Shown in pieces: positions 28,860-43,031 of a stretch of 64,000 bases of DNA; the first letter of the stretch is position 1; every line of letters starts with the position of its first letter. The DNA is from Salticus scenicus. Its lineage: Eukaryota > Arthropoda > Arachnida > Araneae > Salticidae. The stretch is from the NCBI GenBank assembly GCA_963930645.1, contig CAWVNO010000538.1, forward strand, positions 434,001-498,000, given 5' to 3'. The notes below the pieces were generated by a model. That model made no database searches and was not told the DNA's origin. It saw only the letters and a program-made list of their open reading frames with translations. A program made the position numbers and the translations under genes.

Positions 28860-31826
28860 CTGCAGGTTTGTTATAACAACTTGTTTCAAGTCTCCAATTT
28901 CGGTCGTGATATAAGTTTTAACACGAGAGTAATCGGCTTTAATTGAATTTCTCGGAATCGATACGTGTGGTTTGTTTTCACGTAACTTCGAAACCACTGT
29001 ACGTGTTAACTCTAAATTTTGCCTGCAGGTTTGTTATAACAACTTGTTTCAAGTCTTCAATTTCGGTCGTGATATAAGTTTTAACACGAGAGTAATCGGC
29101 TTAAATTAAATTTGTCAGAATCAGTATGTATGGTTTGTTTTCGCGTAACTTCAAAACCACTGTACGTGTTAACTCTAAATTTTGCCTGCAGGTGTGTTAT
29201 AACAACTTGTTTCAAGTCTCCAATTTCGGTCGTGATATAAGTTTTAACACGACGGTAATCGGCTTTAATTGAATTTGTTAGAATCTGTGTGTGTGGTTCG
29301 TTTTCGCATAACTTCAAAACAACTCTACGTGTTAACTCTAAATTTTGCCTGCAGGTTTGTTATAACAACTTGTTTCAAGTCTTCAATTTCGGTCGTGATA
29401 TAAGTTTTAACACGAGAGTAATCGGCTTTAATTAAATTTGTCAGAATCAGTATGTATGGTTTGTTTTCGCGTAACTTCAAAACCACTGTACGTGTTAACT
29501 CTAAATTTTGCCTGCAGGTTTGTTATAACAACTTGTTTCAAGTGTCCAATTTTCTTCGTGATATAAGTTTTAACACGACGGTAATCGGCTTTAATTGAAT
29601 TTGTTAGAATCTGTGTGTGTGGTTCGTTTTCGCATAACTTCAAAACCACTCTACGTGTTAACTCTAAATTTTGCCTGCAGGTTTGTTATAACAACTTGTT
29701 TCAAGTCTCCAATTTCCTTCGTGATATAAGCTTTAACACGACGGTAATCGGCTTTAATTGAATTTGTTAGAATCAGTATGTGTGGTTTGTTTTCGCGTAA
29801 CTTCAAAACCACTGTACGTGTTAACTCTAAAATTTGCCTGCAGGTTTGTTATAACAACTTGTTTCAAGTCTCCAATTTCGGTCGTGATATAAGTTTTAAC
29901 ACGAGAATAATCGGCTTTAATTGAAATTCTCGGAATCGATACGTGTGGTTTGTTCTTGCGTAACTTCAAAACCACTGTACGTGTTAACTCTAAATTTTGC
30001 CTGCAGGTGTGTTATAACAACTTGTTTCAAGTCTCCAATTTCGGTCGTGATATAAGTTTTAACACGAGAGTAATCGGCTTTAATTGAATTTCTCGGAATC
30101 GATACGTGTGGTTTGTTTTCGCGTAACTTCAAAACCACTGTACGTGTTAACTCTAAATTTTGCCTGCAGGTGTGTTATAACAACTTGTTTCAAGTCTCCA
30201 ATTTCGGTCGTGATATAAGTTTTAACACGACGGTAATCGGCTTTAATTGAATTTGTTAGAATCTGTGTGTGTGGTTCGTTTTCGCATAACTTCAAAACAA
30301 CTCTACGTGTTAACTCTAATTTTTGCCTGCAGGTTTGTTATAACAACTTGTCTCAAGTCTCTAATTTCGGTCGTGAAATAAGTTTTAACACGAGAGTAAT
30401 CGTCTTTAATTGAATTTGTTAGAATCTGTGTGTGTGGTTCGTTTTCGCATAACTTCAAAACCACTCTAAGTGTTAACTCTAAATTTTGCCTGCAGGTTTG
30501 TTATAACAACTTGTTTCAAGTCTCCAATTTCGGTCGTGATATAAGTTTTAACACGAGAGTAATCGGCTTTAATTGAATTTCTCGGAATCGATACGTGTGG
30601 TTTGTTTTCACGTAACTTCGAAACCACTGTACGTGTTAACTCTAAATTTTGCCTGTAGGTTTGTTATAACAACTTGTTTCAAATCTTCAATTTCGGTCGT
30701 GATATAAGTTTTAACACGAGAGTAATCGGCTTTAATTGAATTTCTCGGAATTGATACGTGGGGTTCGTTTTCGCATAACTTCAAAACCACTCTATGTGTA
30801 ACTCTTAATTTTGCCTGCAGGTTCGTCATAACAACTTGTTTCAAGTCTCCAATTTCTGTCGTGATATAAGTTTTAACACGAGAGTAATCGGCTTTAATTG
30901 AATTTGTTAGAATCTGTGTGTGTGGTTCGTTTTCGCATAACTTCAAAACAACTGTACGTGTTAACTCTTAATTTTGCCTGCAGGTTTGTCATAACAACTT
31001 GTTTCAAGTCTCCAATTTCGGTAGTGATATAAGTTTTAACACGATAGTAATCGGCTTTAATTGAATTTCTCGGAATCGATACGTGTGGTTCGTTTTCGCA
31101 TAACTTCAAAACAACTGTACGTGTTACCTCTTAAATTTGCCTGAAGGTTTGTTATAACAACTTGTTTCAAGTCTCCAATTTCCTTCGTGATATAAATTTT
31201 AACACAGGAGTAATCGGCTTTAATTGAATTTCTCGGAATCGATACGTGTGGTTCGTTTTCGCATAACTTCAAAACCACTCTATGTGTTAACTCTTAATTT
31301 TGCCTGCAGGTTCGTCATAACAACTTGTTTCAAGTCTTCAATTTCGGTCGTGATATAAGTTTTAACACGAGAGTAATCGGCTTTAATTAAATTTGTCAGA
31401 ATCAGTATGTGTGGTTTGTTTTCGCGTAACTTAAAAACCACTGTACGTGTTAACTCTAAATTTTGCCTGCAGGTTTGTTATAACAACTTGTTTCAAGTGT
31501 CCAATTTTCTTCGTGATATAAGTTTTAACACGACGGTAATCGACTTTAATTGAATTTGTTAGAATCTGTGTGTGTGGTTCGTTTTCGCATAACTTCAAAA
31601 CCACTCTACGTGTTAACTCTAAATTTTGCCTGCAGGTTTGTTATAACAACTTGTTTCAAGTCTCCAATTTCCTTCGTGATATAAATTTTAACACGGGAGT
31701 AATCGGCTTTAATTGAATTTTATAGGAATGGATACATGTGATTCGTTTTCGCATAACTTCGAAACCACTGTACGTGTTAACTCTAAATTTTGCCTGCAGG
31801 TTTGTTATAACAACTTGTTTCAAGTC
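28860..31826. repeat. Long-range satellite block D, copy 1 (2.97 kb)
   Basis: This is repeated at 33098-36064 at an offset of 4238 bp, exactly 26 monomers. Both copies share rare marks: a one-base deletion (gtgtaactc instead of gtgttaactc) at about 30799 and 35037, a gtggggttcg variant, and gttcttgcg near 29953 and 34191. I saw no differences between the copies by eye. Confidence 0.88.
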
Positions 31827-33097
31827 TCCAATTTCGGTCGTGATAAAAGTTTTAACACGAGAATAATCGGCTTTAATTGAATTTCTCGGAATCGATACGT
31901 GTGGTTTGTTTTCGCGTAACTTCAAAACCACTGTACGTGTTAACTCTAAATTTTGCCTGCAGGTGTGTTATAACAACTTGTTTCAAGTCTCCAATTTCGG
32001 TCGTGATATAAGTTTTAACACGACGGTAATCGGCTTTAATTGAATTTGTTAGAATCTGTGTGTGTGGTTCGTTTTCGCATAACTTCAAAACAACTCTACG
32101 TGTTAACTCTAAATTTTGCCTGCAGGTTTGTTATAACAACTTGTTTCAAGTCTTCAATTTCGGTCGTGATATAAGTTTTAACACGAGAGTAATCGGCTTT
32201 AATTAAATTTGTCAGAATCAGTATGTATGGTTTGTTTTCGCGTAACTTCAAAACCACTGTACGTGTTAACTCTAAATTTTGCCTGCAGGTTTGTTATAAC
32301 AACTTGTTTCAAGTGTCCAATTTTCTTCGTGATATAAGTTTTAACACGACGGTAATCGGCTTTAATTGAATTTGTTAGAATCTGTGTGTGTGGTTTGTTT
32401 TCGCATAACTTCAAAACCACTCTACGTGTTAACTCTAAATTTTGCCTGCAGGTTTGTTATAACAACTTGTTTCAAGTCTCCAATTTCCTTCGTGATATAA
32501 GCTTTAACACGACGGTAATCGGCTTTAATTGAATTTGTTAGAATCAGTATGTGTGGTTTGTTTTCGCGTAACTTCAAAACCACTGTACGTGTTAACTCTA
32601 AAATTTGCCTGCAGGTTTGTTATAACAACTTGTTTCAAGTCTCCAATTTCGGTCGTGATATAAGTTTTAACACGAGAATAATCGGCTTTAATTGAATTTC
32701 TCGGAATCGATACGTGTGGTTTGTTTTCGCGTAACTTCAAAACCACTGTACGTGTTAACTCTAAATTTTGCCTGCAGGTGTGTTATAACAACTTGTTTCA
32801 AGTCTCCAATTTCGGTCGTGATATAAGTTTTAACACGTCGGTAATCGGCGTTAATTGAATTTGTTAGAATCTGTGGTTGTGGTTCGTTTTCGCATAACTT
32901 CAAAACAACTCTACGTGTTAACTCTAAATTTTGCCTGCAGGTTTGTTATAACAACTTGTCTCAAGTCTCTAATTTCGGTCGTGAAATAAGTTTTAACACG
33001 AGAGTAATCGGCTTTAAATGAATTTGTTAGAATCTCTGTGTGTGGTTCGTTTTCGCATAACTTCAAAACAACTGTACGTGTTAACTATAAATTTTGT

Positions 33098-36064
33098 CTG
33101 CAGGTTTGTTATAACAACTTGTTTCAAGTCTCCAATTTCGGTCGTGATATAAGTTTTAACACGAGAGTAATCGGCTTTAATTGAATTTCTCGGAATCGAT
33201 ACGTGTGGTTTGTTTTCACGTAACTTCGAAACCACTGTACGTGTTAACTCTAAATTTTGCCTGCAGGTTTGTTATAACAACTTGTTTCAAGTCTTCAATT
33301 TCGGTCGTGATATAAGTTTTAACACGAGAGTAATCGGCTTAAATTAAATTTGTCAGAATCAGTATGTATGGTTTGTTTTCGCGTAACTTCAAAACCACTG
33401 TACGTGTTAACTCTAAATTTTGCCTGCAGGTGTGTTATAACAACTTGTTTCAAGTCTCCAATTTCGGTCGTGATATAAGTTTTAACACGACGGTAATCGG
33501 CTTTAATTGAATTTGTTAGAATCTGTGTGTGTGGTTCGTTTTCGCATAACTTCAAAACAACTCTACGTGTTAACTCTAAATTTTGCCTGCAGGTTTGTTA
33601 TAACAACTTGTTTCAAGTCTTCAATTTCGGTCGTGATATAAGTTTTAACACGAGAGTAATCGGCTTTAATTAAATTTGTCAGAATCAGTATGTATGGTTT
33701 GTTTTCGCGTAACTTCAAAACCACTGTACGTGTTAACTCTAAATTTTGCCTGCAGGTTTGTTATAACAACTTGTTTCAAGTGTCCAATTTTCTTCGTGAT
33801 ATAAGTTTTAACACGACGGTAATCGGCTTTAATTGAATTTGTTAGAATCTGTGTGTGTGGTTCGTTTTCGCATAACTTCAAAACCACTCTACGTGTTAAC
33901 TCTAAATTTTGCCTGCAGGTTTGTTATAACAACTTGTTTCAAGTCTCCAATTTCCTTCGTGATATAAGCTTTAACACGACGGTAATCGGCTTTAATTGAA
34001 TTTGTTAGAATCAGTATGTGTGGTTTGTTTTCGCGTAACTTCAAAACCACTGTACGTGTTAACTCTAAAATTTGCCTGCAGGTTTGTTATAACAACTTGT
34101 TTCAAGTCTCCAATTTCGGTCGTGATATAAGTTTTAACACGAGAATAATCGGCTTTAATTGAAATTCTCGGAATCGATACGTGTGGTTTGTTCTTGCGTA
34201 ACTTCAAAACCACTGTACGTGTTAACTCTAAATTTTGCCTGCAGGTGTGTTATAACAACTTGTTTCAAGTCTCCAATTTCGGTCGTGATATAAGTTTTAA
34301 CACGAGAGTAATCGGCTTTAATTGAATTTCTCGGAATCGATACGTGTGGTTTGTTTTCGCGTAACTTCAAAACCACTGTACGTGTTAACTCTAAATTTTG
34401 CCTGCAGGTGTGTTATAACAACTTGTTTCAAGTCTCCAATTTCGGTCGTGATATAAGTTTTAACACGACGGTAATCGGCTTTAATTGAATTTGTTAGAAT
34501 CTGTGTGTGTGGTTCGTTTTCGCATAACTTCAAAACAACTCTACGTGTTAACTCTAATTTTTGCCTGCAGGTTTGTTATAACAACTTGTCTCAAGTCTCT
34601 AATTTCGGTCGTGAAATAAGTTTTAACACGAGAGTAATCGTCTTTAATTGAATTTGTTAGAATCTGTGTGTGTGGTTCGTTTTCGCATAACTTCAAAACC
34701 ACTCTAAGTGTTAACTCTAAATTTTGCCTGCAGGTTTGTTATAACAACTTGTTTCAAGTCTCCAATTTCGGTCGTGATATAAGTTTTAACACGAGAGTAA
34801 TCGGCTTTAATTGAATTTCTCGGAATCGATACGTGTGGTTTGTTTTCACGTAACTTCGAAACCACTGTACGTGTTAACTCTAAATTTTGCCTGTAGGTTT
34901 GTTATAACAACTTGTTTCAAATCTTCAATTTCGGTCGTGATATAAGTTTTAACACGAGAGTAATCGGCTTTAATTGAATTTCTCGGAATTGATACGTGGG
35001 GTTCGTTTTCGCATAACTTCAAAACCACTCTATGTGTAACTCTTAATTTTGCCTGCAGGTTCGTCATAACAACTTGTTTCAAGTCTCCAATTTCTGTCGT
35101 GATATAAGTTTTAACACGAGAGTAATCGGCTTTAATTGAATTTGTTAGAATCTGTGTGTGTGGTTCGTTTTCGCATAACTTCAAAACAACTGTACGTGTT
35201 AACTCTTAATTTTGCCTGCAGGTTTGTCATAACAACTTGTTTCAAGTCTCCAATTTCGGTAGTGATATAAGTTTTAACACGATAGTAATCGGCTTTAATT
35301 GAATTTCTCGGAATCGATACGTGTGGTTCGTTTTCGCATAACTTCAAAACAACTGTACGTGTTACCTCTTAAATTTGCCTGAAGGTTTGTTATAACAACT
35401 TGTTTCAAGTCTCCAATTTCCTTCGTGATATAAATTTTAACACAGGAGTAATCGGCTTTAATTGAATTTCTCGGAATCGATACGTGTGGTTCGTTTTCGC
35501 ATAACTTCAAAACCACTCTATGTGTTAACTCTTAATTTTGCCTGCAGGTTCGTCATAACAACTTGTTTCAAGTCTTCAATTTCGGTCGTGATATAAGTTT
35601 TAACACGAGAGTAATCGGCTTTAATTAAATTTGTCAGAATCAGTATGTGTGGTTTGTTTTCGCGTAACTTAAAAACCACTGTACGTGTTAACTCTAAATT
35701 TTGCCTGCAGGTTTGTTATAACAACTTGTTTCAAGTGTCCAATTTTCTTCGTGATATAAGTTTTAACACGACGGTAATCGACTTTAATTGAATTTGTTAG
35801 AATCTGTGTGTGTGGTTCGTTTTCGCATAACTTCAAAACCACTCTACGTGTTAACTCTAAATTTTGCCTGCAGGTTTGTTATAACAACTTGTTTCAAGTC
35901 TCCAATTTCCTTCGTGATATAAATTTTAACACGGGAGTAATCGGCTTTAATTGAATTTTATAGGAATGGATACATGTGATTCGTTTTCGCATAACTTCGA
36001 AACCACTGTACGTGTTAACTCTAAATTTTGCCTGCAGGTTTGTTATAACAACTTGTTTCAAGTC
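33098..36064. repeat. Long-range satellite block D, copy 2 (2.97 kb)
   Basis: This is the partner of 28860-31826. The shared single-base deletion at 35037 briefly lengthens a minus-strand open frame to 112 codons in both copies. That is a side effect of the deletion and not a gene. Confidence 0.88.
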
Positions 36065-37650
36065 TTCAATTTCGGTCGTGATATAAGTTTTAACACGAGA
36101 GTAATCGGCTTTAATTGAATTTCTCGGAATTGATACGTGTGGTTCGTTTTCGCATAACTTCAAAACCACTCTATGTGTTAACTCTTAATTTTGCCTGCAG
36201 GTTCGTCATAACAACTTGTTTCTAGTCTCCAATTTCTGTCGTGATATAAGTTTTAACACGAGAGTAATCGGCTTTAATTGAATTAGTTAGAATCTGTGTG
36301 TGTGGTTCGTTTTCGTATAACTTCAAAACAACTGTACGTGTTAACTCTTAATTTTGCCTGCAGGTTTGTCATAACAACTTGTTTCAAGTCTCCAATTTCG
36401 GTAGTGATATAAGTTTTAACACGATAGTAATCGGCTTTAATTAAATTTCTCGGAATCGATACGTGTGGTTCGTTTTCGCATAACTTCAAAATAACTGTAC
36501 GTGTTAACTCTTAAATTTGCCTGAAGGTTTGTTATAACAACTTGTTTCAAGTCTCCAATTTCCTTCATGATATAAATTTTAACACAGGAGTAATCGGCTT
36601 TAATTGAATTTTATAGGAATCGATACATGTGATTCGTTTTCGCATAACTTCAAAACCACTGTACTTGTTAACTCTAAATTTTGCCTGCAGGTTTGTTATA
36701 ACAACTTGTTTCAAGTCTCCAATTTCGGTTGTGATATAAGTTTTAACACGAGAGTAATCGGCTTTAATTGAATTTCTCGGAATCGATACGTGTGGTTCGT
36801 TTTCGCATAACTTCAAAACCACTGTACGTGTCAACTCTAAAATTTGCCTGCAGGTTTGTAATAACAACTTGTTTCAAGTCTTCAATTTCGGTCGTGATAT
36901 AAGTTTTAACACGAGAGTAATCGGCTTTAATTAAATTTGTCAGAATCAGTATGTATGGTTTGTTTTCGCGTAACTTCAAAACCACTGTACGTGTTAACTC
37001 TAAATTTTGCCTGCAGGTTTGTTATAACAACTTGTTTCAAGTGTCCAATTTTCTTCGTGATATAAGTTTTAACACGACGGTAATCGGCTTTAATTGAATT
37101 TGTTAGAATCTGTGTGTGTGGTTCGTTTTCGCATAACTTCAAAACCACTCTACGTGTTAACTCTAAATTTTGCCTGCAGGTTTGTTATAACAACTTGTTT
37201 CAAGTCTCCAATTTCCTTCGTGATATAAGCTTTAACACGACGGTAATCGGCTTTAATTGAATTTGTTAGAATCAGTATGTGTGGTTTGTTTTCGCGTAAC
37301 TTCAAAACCACTGTACGTGTTAACTCTAAAATTTGCCTGCAGGTTTGTTATAACAACTTGTTTCAAGTCTCCAATTTCGGTCGTGATATAAGTTTTAACA
37401 CGAGAATAATCGGCTTTAATTGAATTTCTCGGAATCGATACGTGTGGTTTGTTTTCGCGTAACTTCAAAACCACTGTACGTGTTAACTCTAAATTTTGCC
37501 TGCAGGTGTGTTATAACAACTTGTTTCAAGTCTCCAATTTCGGTCGTGATATAAGTTTTAACACGACGGTAATCGGCGTTAATTGAATTTGTTAGAATCT
37601 GTGTGTGTGGTTCGTTTTCGCATAACTTCAAAACCACTCTACGTGTTAAC
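35520..37650. repeat. Long-range satellite block E, copy 1
   Basis: This matches about 40901-43031 at an offset of 5381 bp (33 monomers plus two). It is less identical than blocks B and D: several substitutions are visible, such as 35670 (aacttaaaaacc) against aacttcaaaacc at the partner. This suggests an older duplication. Confidence 0.7.
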
Positions 37651-40600
37651 TCTAAATTTTGCCTGCAGGATTGTTATAACAACTTGTTTCAAGTCTCCAA
37701 TTTCCTTCGTGATATAAGCTTTAACACGACGGTAATCGGCTTTAATTGAATTTGTTAGAATCAGTATGTGTGGTTTGTTTTCGCGTAACTTCAAAACCAC
37801 TGTACGTGTTAACTCTAAAATTTGCCTGCAGGTTTGTTATAACAACTTGTTTCAAGTCTCCAATTTCGGTCGTGATATAAGTTTTAACACGAGAATAAAC
37901 GGCTTTAATTGAATTTCTCGGAATCGATACGTGTGGTTTGTTTTCGCGTAACTTCAAAACCACTGTACGTGTTAACTCTAAATTTTGCCTGCAGGTGTGT
38001 TATAACAACTTGTTTCAAGTCTCCAATTTCGGTCGTGATATAAGTTTTAACACGACGGTAATCGGCGTTAATTGAATTTGTTAGAATCTGTGTGTGTGGT
38101 TCGTTTTCGCATAACTTCAAAACAACTCTACGTGTTAACTCTAAATTTTGCCTGCAGGTTTGTTATAACAACTTGTCTCAAGTCTCTAATTTCGGTCGTG
38201 AAATAAGTTTTAACACGAGAGTAATCGGCTTTAAATGAATTTGTTAGAATCTCTGTGTGTGGTTCGTTTTCGCATAACTTCAAAACAACTCTACGTGTTA
38301 ACTCTAAATTTTGCCTGCAGGTTTGTTATAACAACTTGTCTCAAGTCTCTAATTTCGGTCGTGAAATAAGTTTTAACACGAGAGTAATCGGCTTTAATTG
38401 AATTTGTTAGAATCTGTGTGTGTGGTTCGTTTTCGCATAACTTCAAAACAACTGTACGTGTTAACTCTTAATTTTGCCTGCAGGTTTGTCATAACAACTT
38501 GTTTCAAGTCTCCAATTTCGGTAGTGATATAAGTTTTAACACGATAGTAATCGGCTTTAATTGAATTTCTCGGAATCGATACGTGTGGTTCGTTTTCGCA
38601 TAACTTCAAAACAACTGTACGTGTTACCTCTTAAATTTGCCTGAAGGTTTGTTATAACAACTTGTTTAAAGTCTCCAATTTCCTTCGTGATATAAATTTT
38701 AACACAGGAGTAATCGGCTTTAATTGAATTTCTCGGAATCGATACGTGTGGTTCGTTTTCGCATAACTTCAAAACCACTCTATGTGTTAACTCTTAATTT
38801 TGCCTGCAGGTTCGTCATAACAACTTGTTTCAAGTCTTCAATTTCGGTCGTGATATAAGTTTTAACACGAGAGTAATCGGCTTTAATTAAATTTGTCAGA
38901 ATCAGTATGTGTGGTTTGTTTTCGCGTAACTTCAAAACCACTGTACGTGTTAACTCTAAATTTTGCCTGCAGGTTTGTTATAACAACTTGTTTCAAGTGT
39001 CCAATTTTCTTCGCGATATAAGTTTTAACACGACGGTAATCGGCTTTAATTGAATTTGTTAGAATCAGTATGTGTGGTTTGTTTTCGCGTAACTTCAAAA
39101 CCACTGTACGTGTTAACTCTAAATTTTGCCTGCAGGTTTGTTATAACAACTTGTTTCAAGTCTCCAATTTCCTTCGTGATATAAATTTTAACACGGGAGT
39201 AATCGGCTTTAATTGAATTTTATAGGAATGGATACATGTGATTCGTTTTCGCATAACTTCGAAACCACTGTACGTGTTAACTCTAAATTTTGCCTGCAGG
39301 TTTGTTATAACAACTTGTTTCAAGTCTTCAATTTCGGTCGTGATATAAGTTTTAACACGAGAGTAATCGGCTTTAATTGAATTTCTCGGAATTGATACGT
39401 GTGGTTCGTTTTCGCATAACTTCAAAATAACTGTACGTGTTAACTCTTAAATTTGCCTGAAGGTTTGTTATAACAACTTGTTTCAAGTCTCCAATTTCCT
39501 TCGTGATATAAATTTTAACACAGGACTAATCGGCTTTAATTGAATTTTATAGGAATCGATACATGTGATTCGTTTTCGCATAACTTCAAAACCACTGTAC
39601 TTGTTAACTCTAAATTTTGCCTGCAGGTTTGTTATAACAACTTGTTTCAAGTCTCCAATTTCGGTCGTGATATAAGTTTTAACACGAGAGTAATCGGCTT
39701 TAATTGAATTTCTCGGAATCGATACGTGTGGTTCGTTTTCGCATAACTTCAAAACCACTGTACGTGTCAACTCTAAAATTTGCCTGCAGGTTTGTAATAA
39801 CAACTTGTTTCAAGTCTCCAATTTCCTTCGTGATATAAGCTTTAACACGACGGTAATCGGCTTTAATTGAATTTGTTAGAATCTGTGTGTGTGGTTCGTT
39901 TTCGCATAACTTCAAAACCACTCTACGTGTTAACTCTAAATTTTGCCTGCAGGTTTGTTATAACAACTTGTTTCAAGTCTCCAATTTCCTTCGTGATATA
40001 AGCTTTAACACGACGGTAATCGGCTTTAATTGAATTTGTTAGAATCAGTATGTGTGGTTTGTTTTCGCGTAACTTCAAAACCACTGTACGTGTTAACTCT
40101 AAAATTTGCCTGCAGGTTTGTTATAACAACTTGTTTCAAGTCTCCAATTTCGGTCGTGATATAAGTTTTAACACGAGAATAATCGGCTTTAATTGAATTT
40201 CTCGGAATCGATACGTGTGGTTTGTTTTAGCGTAACTTCAAAACCACTGTACGTGTTAACTCTAAATTTTGCCTGCAGGTGTGTTATAACAACTTGTTTC
40301 AAGTCTCCAATTTCGGTCGTGATATAAGTTTTAACACGACGGTAATCGGCGTTAATTGAATTTGTTAGAATCTGTGTGTGTGGTTCGTTTTCGCATAACT
40401 TCAAAACAACTCTACGTCTTAACTCTAAATTTTGCCTGCAGGTTTGTTATAACAACTTGTCTCAAGTCTCTAATTTCGGTCGTGAAATAAGTTTTAACAC
40501 GAGAGTAATCGGCTTTAAATGAATTTGTTAGAATCTCTGTGTGGTTCGTTTTCGCATAACTTCAAAACAACTGTACGTGTTAACTATAAATTTTGTCTGC

Positions 40601-40900
40601 AGGTTTGTTATAACAACTTGTTTCAAGTCTCCAATTTTGGTCGTGATATAAGTTTTAACACGAGAGTAATCGGCTTTAATTGAATTTCTCGGAATCGATA
40701 CGTGTGGTTTGTTTTCACGTAACTTCGAAACCACTGTACGTGTTAACTCTAAATTTTGCCTGCAGGTTTGTTATAACAACTTGTTTCAAGTCTCCAATTT
40801 CCTTCGTGGTATAAATTTTAACACAGGAGTAATCGGCTTTAATTGAATTTCTCGGAATCGATACGTGTGGTTCGTTTTCGCATAACTTCAAAACCACTCT

Positions 40901-43031
40901 ATGTGTTAACTCTTAATTTTGCCTGCAGGTTCGTCATAACAACTTGTTTCAAGTCTTCAATTTCGGTCGTGATATAAGTTTTAACACGAGAGTAATCGGC
41001 TTTAATTAAATTTGTCAGAATCAGTATGTGTGGTTTGTTTTCGCGTAACTTCAAAACCACTGTACGTGTTAACTCTAAATTTTGCCTGCAGGTTTGTTAT
41101 AACAACTTGTTTCAAGTGTCCAATTTTCTTCGTGATATAAGTTTTAACACGACGGTAATCGACTTTAATTGAATTTGTTAGAATCTGTGTGTGTGGTTCG
41201 TTTTCGCATAACTTCAAAACCACTCTACGTGTTAACTCTAAATTTTGCCTGCAGGTTTGTTATAACAACTTGTTTCAAGTCTCCAATTTCCTTCGTGATA
41301 TAAATTTTAACACGGGAGTAATCGGCTTTAATTGAATTTTATAGGAATGGATACATGTGATTCGTTTTCGCATAACTTCGAAACCACTGTACGTGTTAAC
41401 TCTAAATTTTGCCTGCAGGTTTGTTATAACAACTTGTTTCAAGTCTTCAATTTCGGTCGTGATATAAGTTTTAACACGAGAGTAATCGGCTTTAATTGAA
41501 TTTCTCGGAATTGATACGTGTGGTTCGTTTTCGCATAACTTCAAAACCACTCTATGTGTTAACTCTTAATTTTGCCTGCAGGTTCGTCATAACAACTTGT
41601 TTCTAGTCTCCAATTTCTGTCGTGATATAAGTTTTAACACGAGAGTAATCGGCTTTAATTGAATTAGTTAGAATCTGTGTGTGTGGTTCGTTTTCGCATA
41701 ACTTCAAAACAACTGTACGTGTTAACTCTTAATTTTGCCTGCAGGTTTGTCATAACAACTTGTTTCAAGTCTCCAATTTCGGTAGTGATATAAGTTTTAA
41801 CACGATAGTAATCGGCTTTAATTAAATTTCTCGTAATCGATACGTGTGGTTCGTTTTCGCATAACTTCAAAACAACTGTACGTGTTAACTCTTAAATTTG
41901 CCTGAAGGTTTGTTATAACAACTTGTTTCAAGTCTCCAATTTCCTTCGTGATATAAATTTTAACACAGGAGTAATCGGCTTTAATTGAATTTTATAGGAA
42001 TCGATACATGTGATTCGTTTTCGCATGACTTCAAAACCACTGTACTTGTTAACTCTAAATTTTGCCTGCAGGTTTGTTATAACAACTTGTTTCAAGTCTC
42101 CAATTTCGGTCGTGATATAAGTTTTAACACGAGAGTAATCGGCTTTAATTGAATTTCTCGGAATCGATACGTGTGGTTCGTTTTCGCATAACTTCAAAAC
42201 CACTGTACGTGTCAACTCTAAAATTTGCCTGCAGGTTTGTAATAACAACTTGTTTCAAATCTTCAATTTCGGTCGTGATATAAGTTTTAACACGAGAGTA
42301 ATCGGCTTTAATTAAATTTGTCAGAATCAGTATGTATGGTTTGTTTTCGCGTAACTTCAAAACCACTGTACGTGTTAACTCTAAATTTTGCCTGCAGGTT
42401 TGTTATAACAACTTGTTTTAAGTGTCCAATTTTCTTCGTGATATAAGTTTTAACACGACGGTAATCGGCTTTAATTGAATTTGTTAGAATCTGTGTGTGT
42501 GGTTCGTTTTCGCATAACTTCAAAACCACTCTACGTGTTAACTCTAAATTTTGCCTGCAGGTTTGTTATAACAACTTGTTTCAAGTCTCCAATTTCCTTC
42601 GTGATATAAGCTTTAACACGACGGTAATCGGCTTTAATTGAATTTCTTAGAATCAGTATGTGTGGTTTGTTTTCGCGTAACTTCAAAACCACTGTACGTG
42701 TTAACTCTAAAATTTGCCTGCAGGTTTGTTATAACAACTTGTTTCAAGTCTCCAATTTCGGTCGTGATATAAGTTTTAACACGAGAATAATCGGCTTTAA
42801 TTGAATTTCTCGGAATCGATACGTGTGGTTTGTTTTCGCGTAACTTCAAAACCACTGTACGTGTTAACTCTAAATTTTGCCTGCAGGTGTGTTATAACAA
42901 CTTGTTTCAAGTCTCCAATTTCGGTCGTGATATAAGTTTTAACACGACGGTAATCGGCGTTAATTGAATTTGTTAGAATCTGTGTGTGTGATTCGTTTTC
43001 GCATAACTTCAAAACAACTCTACGTGTTAAC
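40901..43031. repeat. Long-range satellite block E, copy 2
   Basis: This is the partner of 35520-37650. A 2-bp shortening of a TG run occurs just to its left, near 40535 (gaatctctgtgtggttcg), and shifts the monomer phase locally. Confidence 0.7.
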
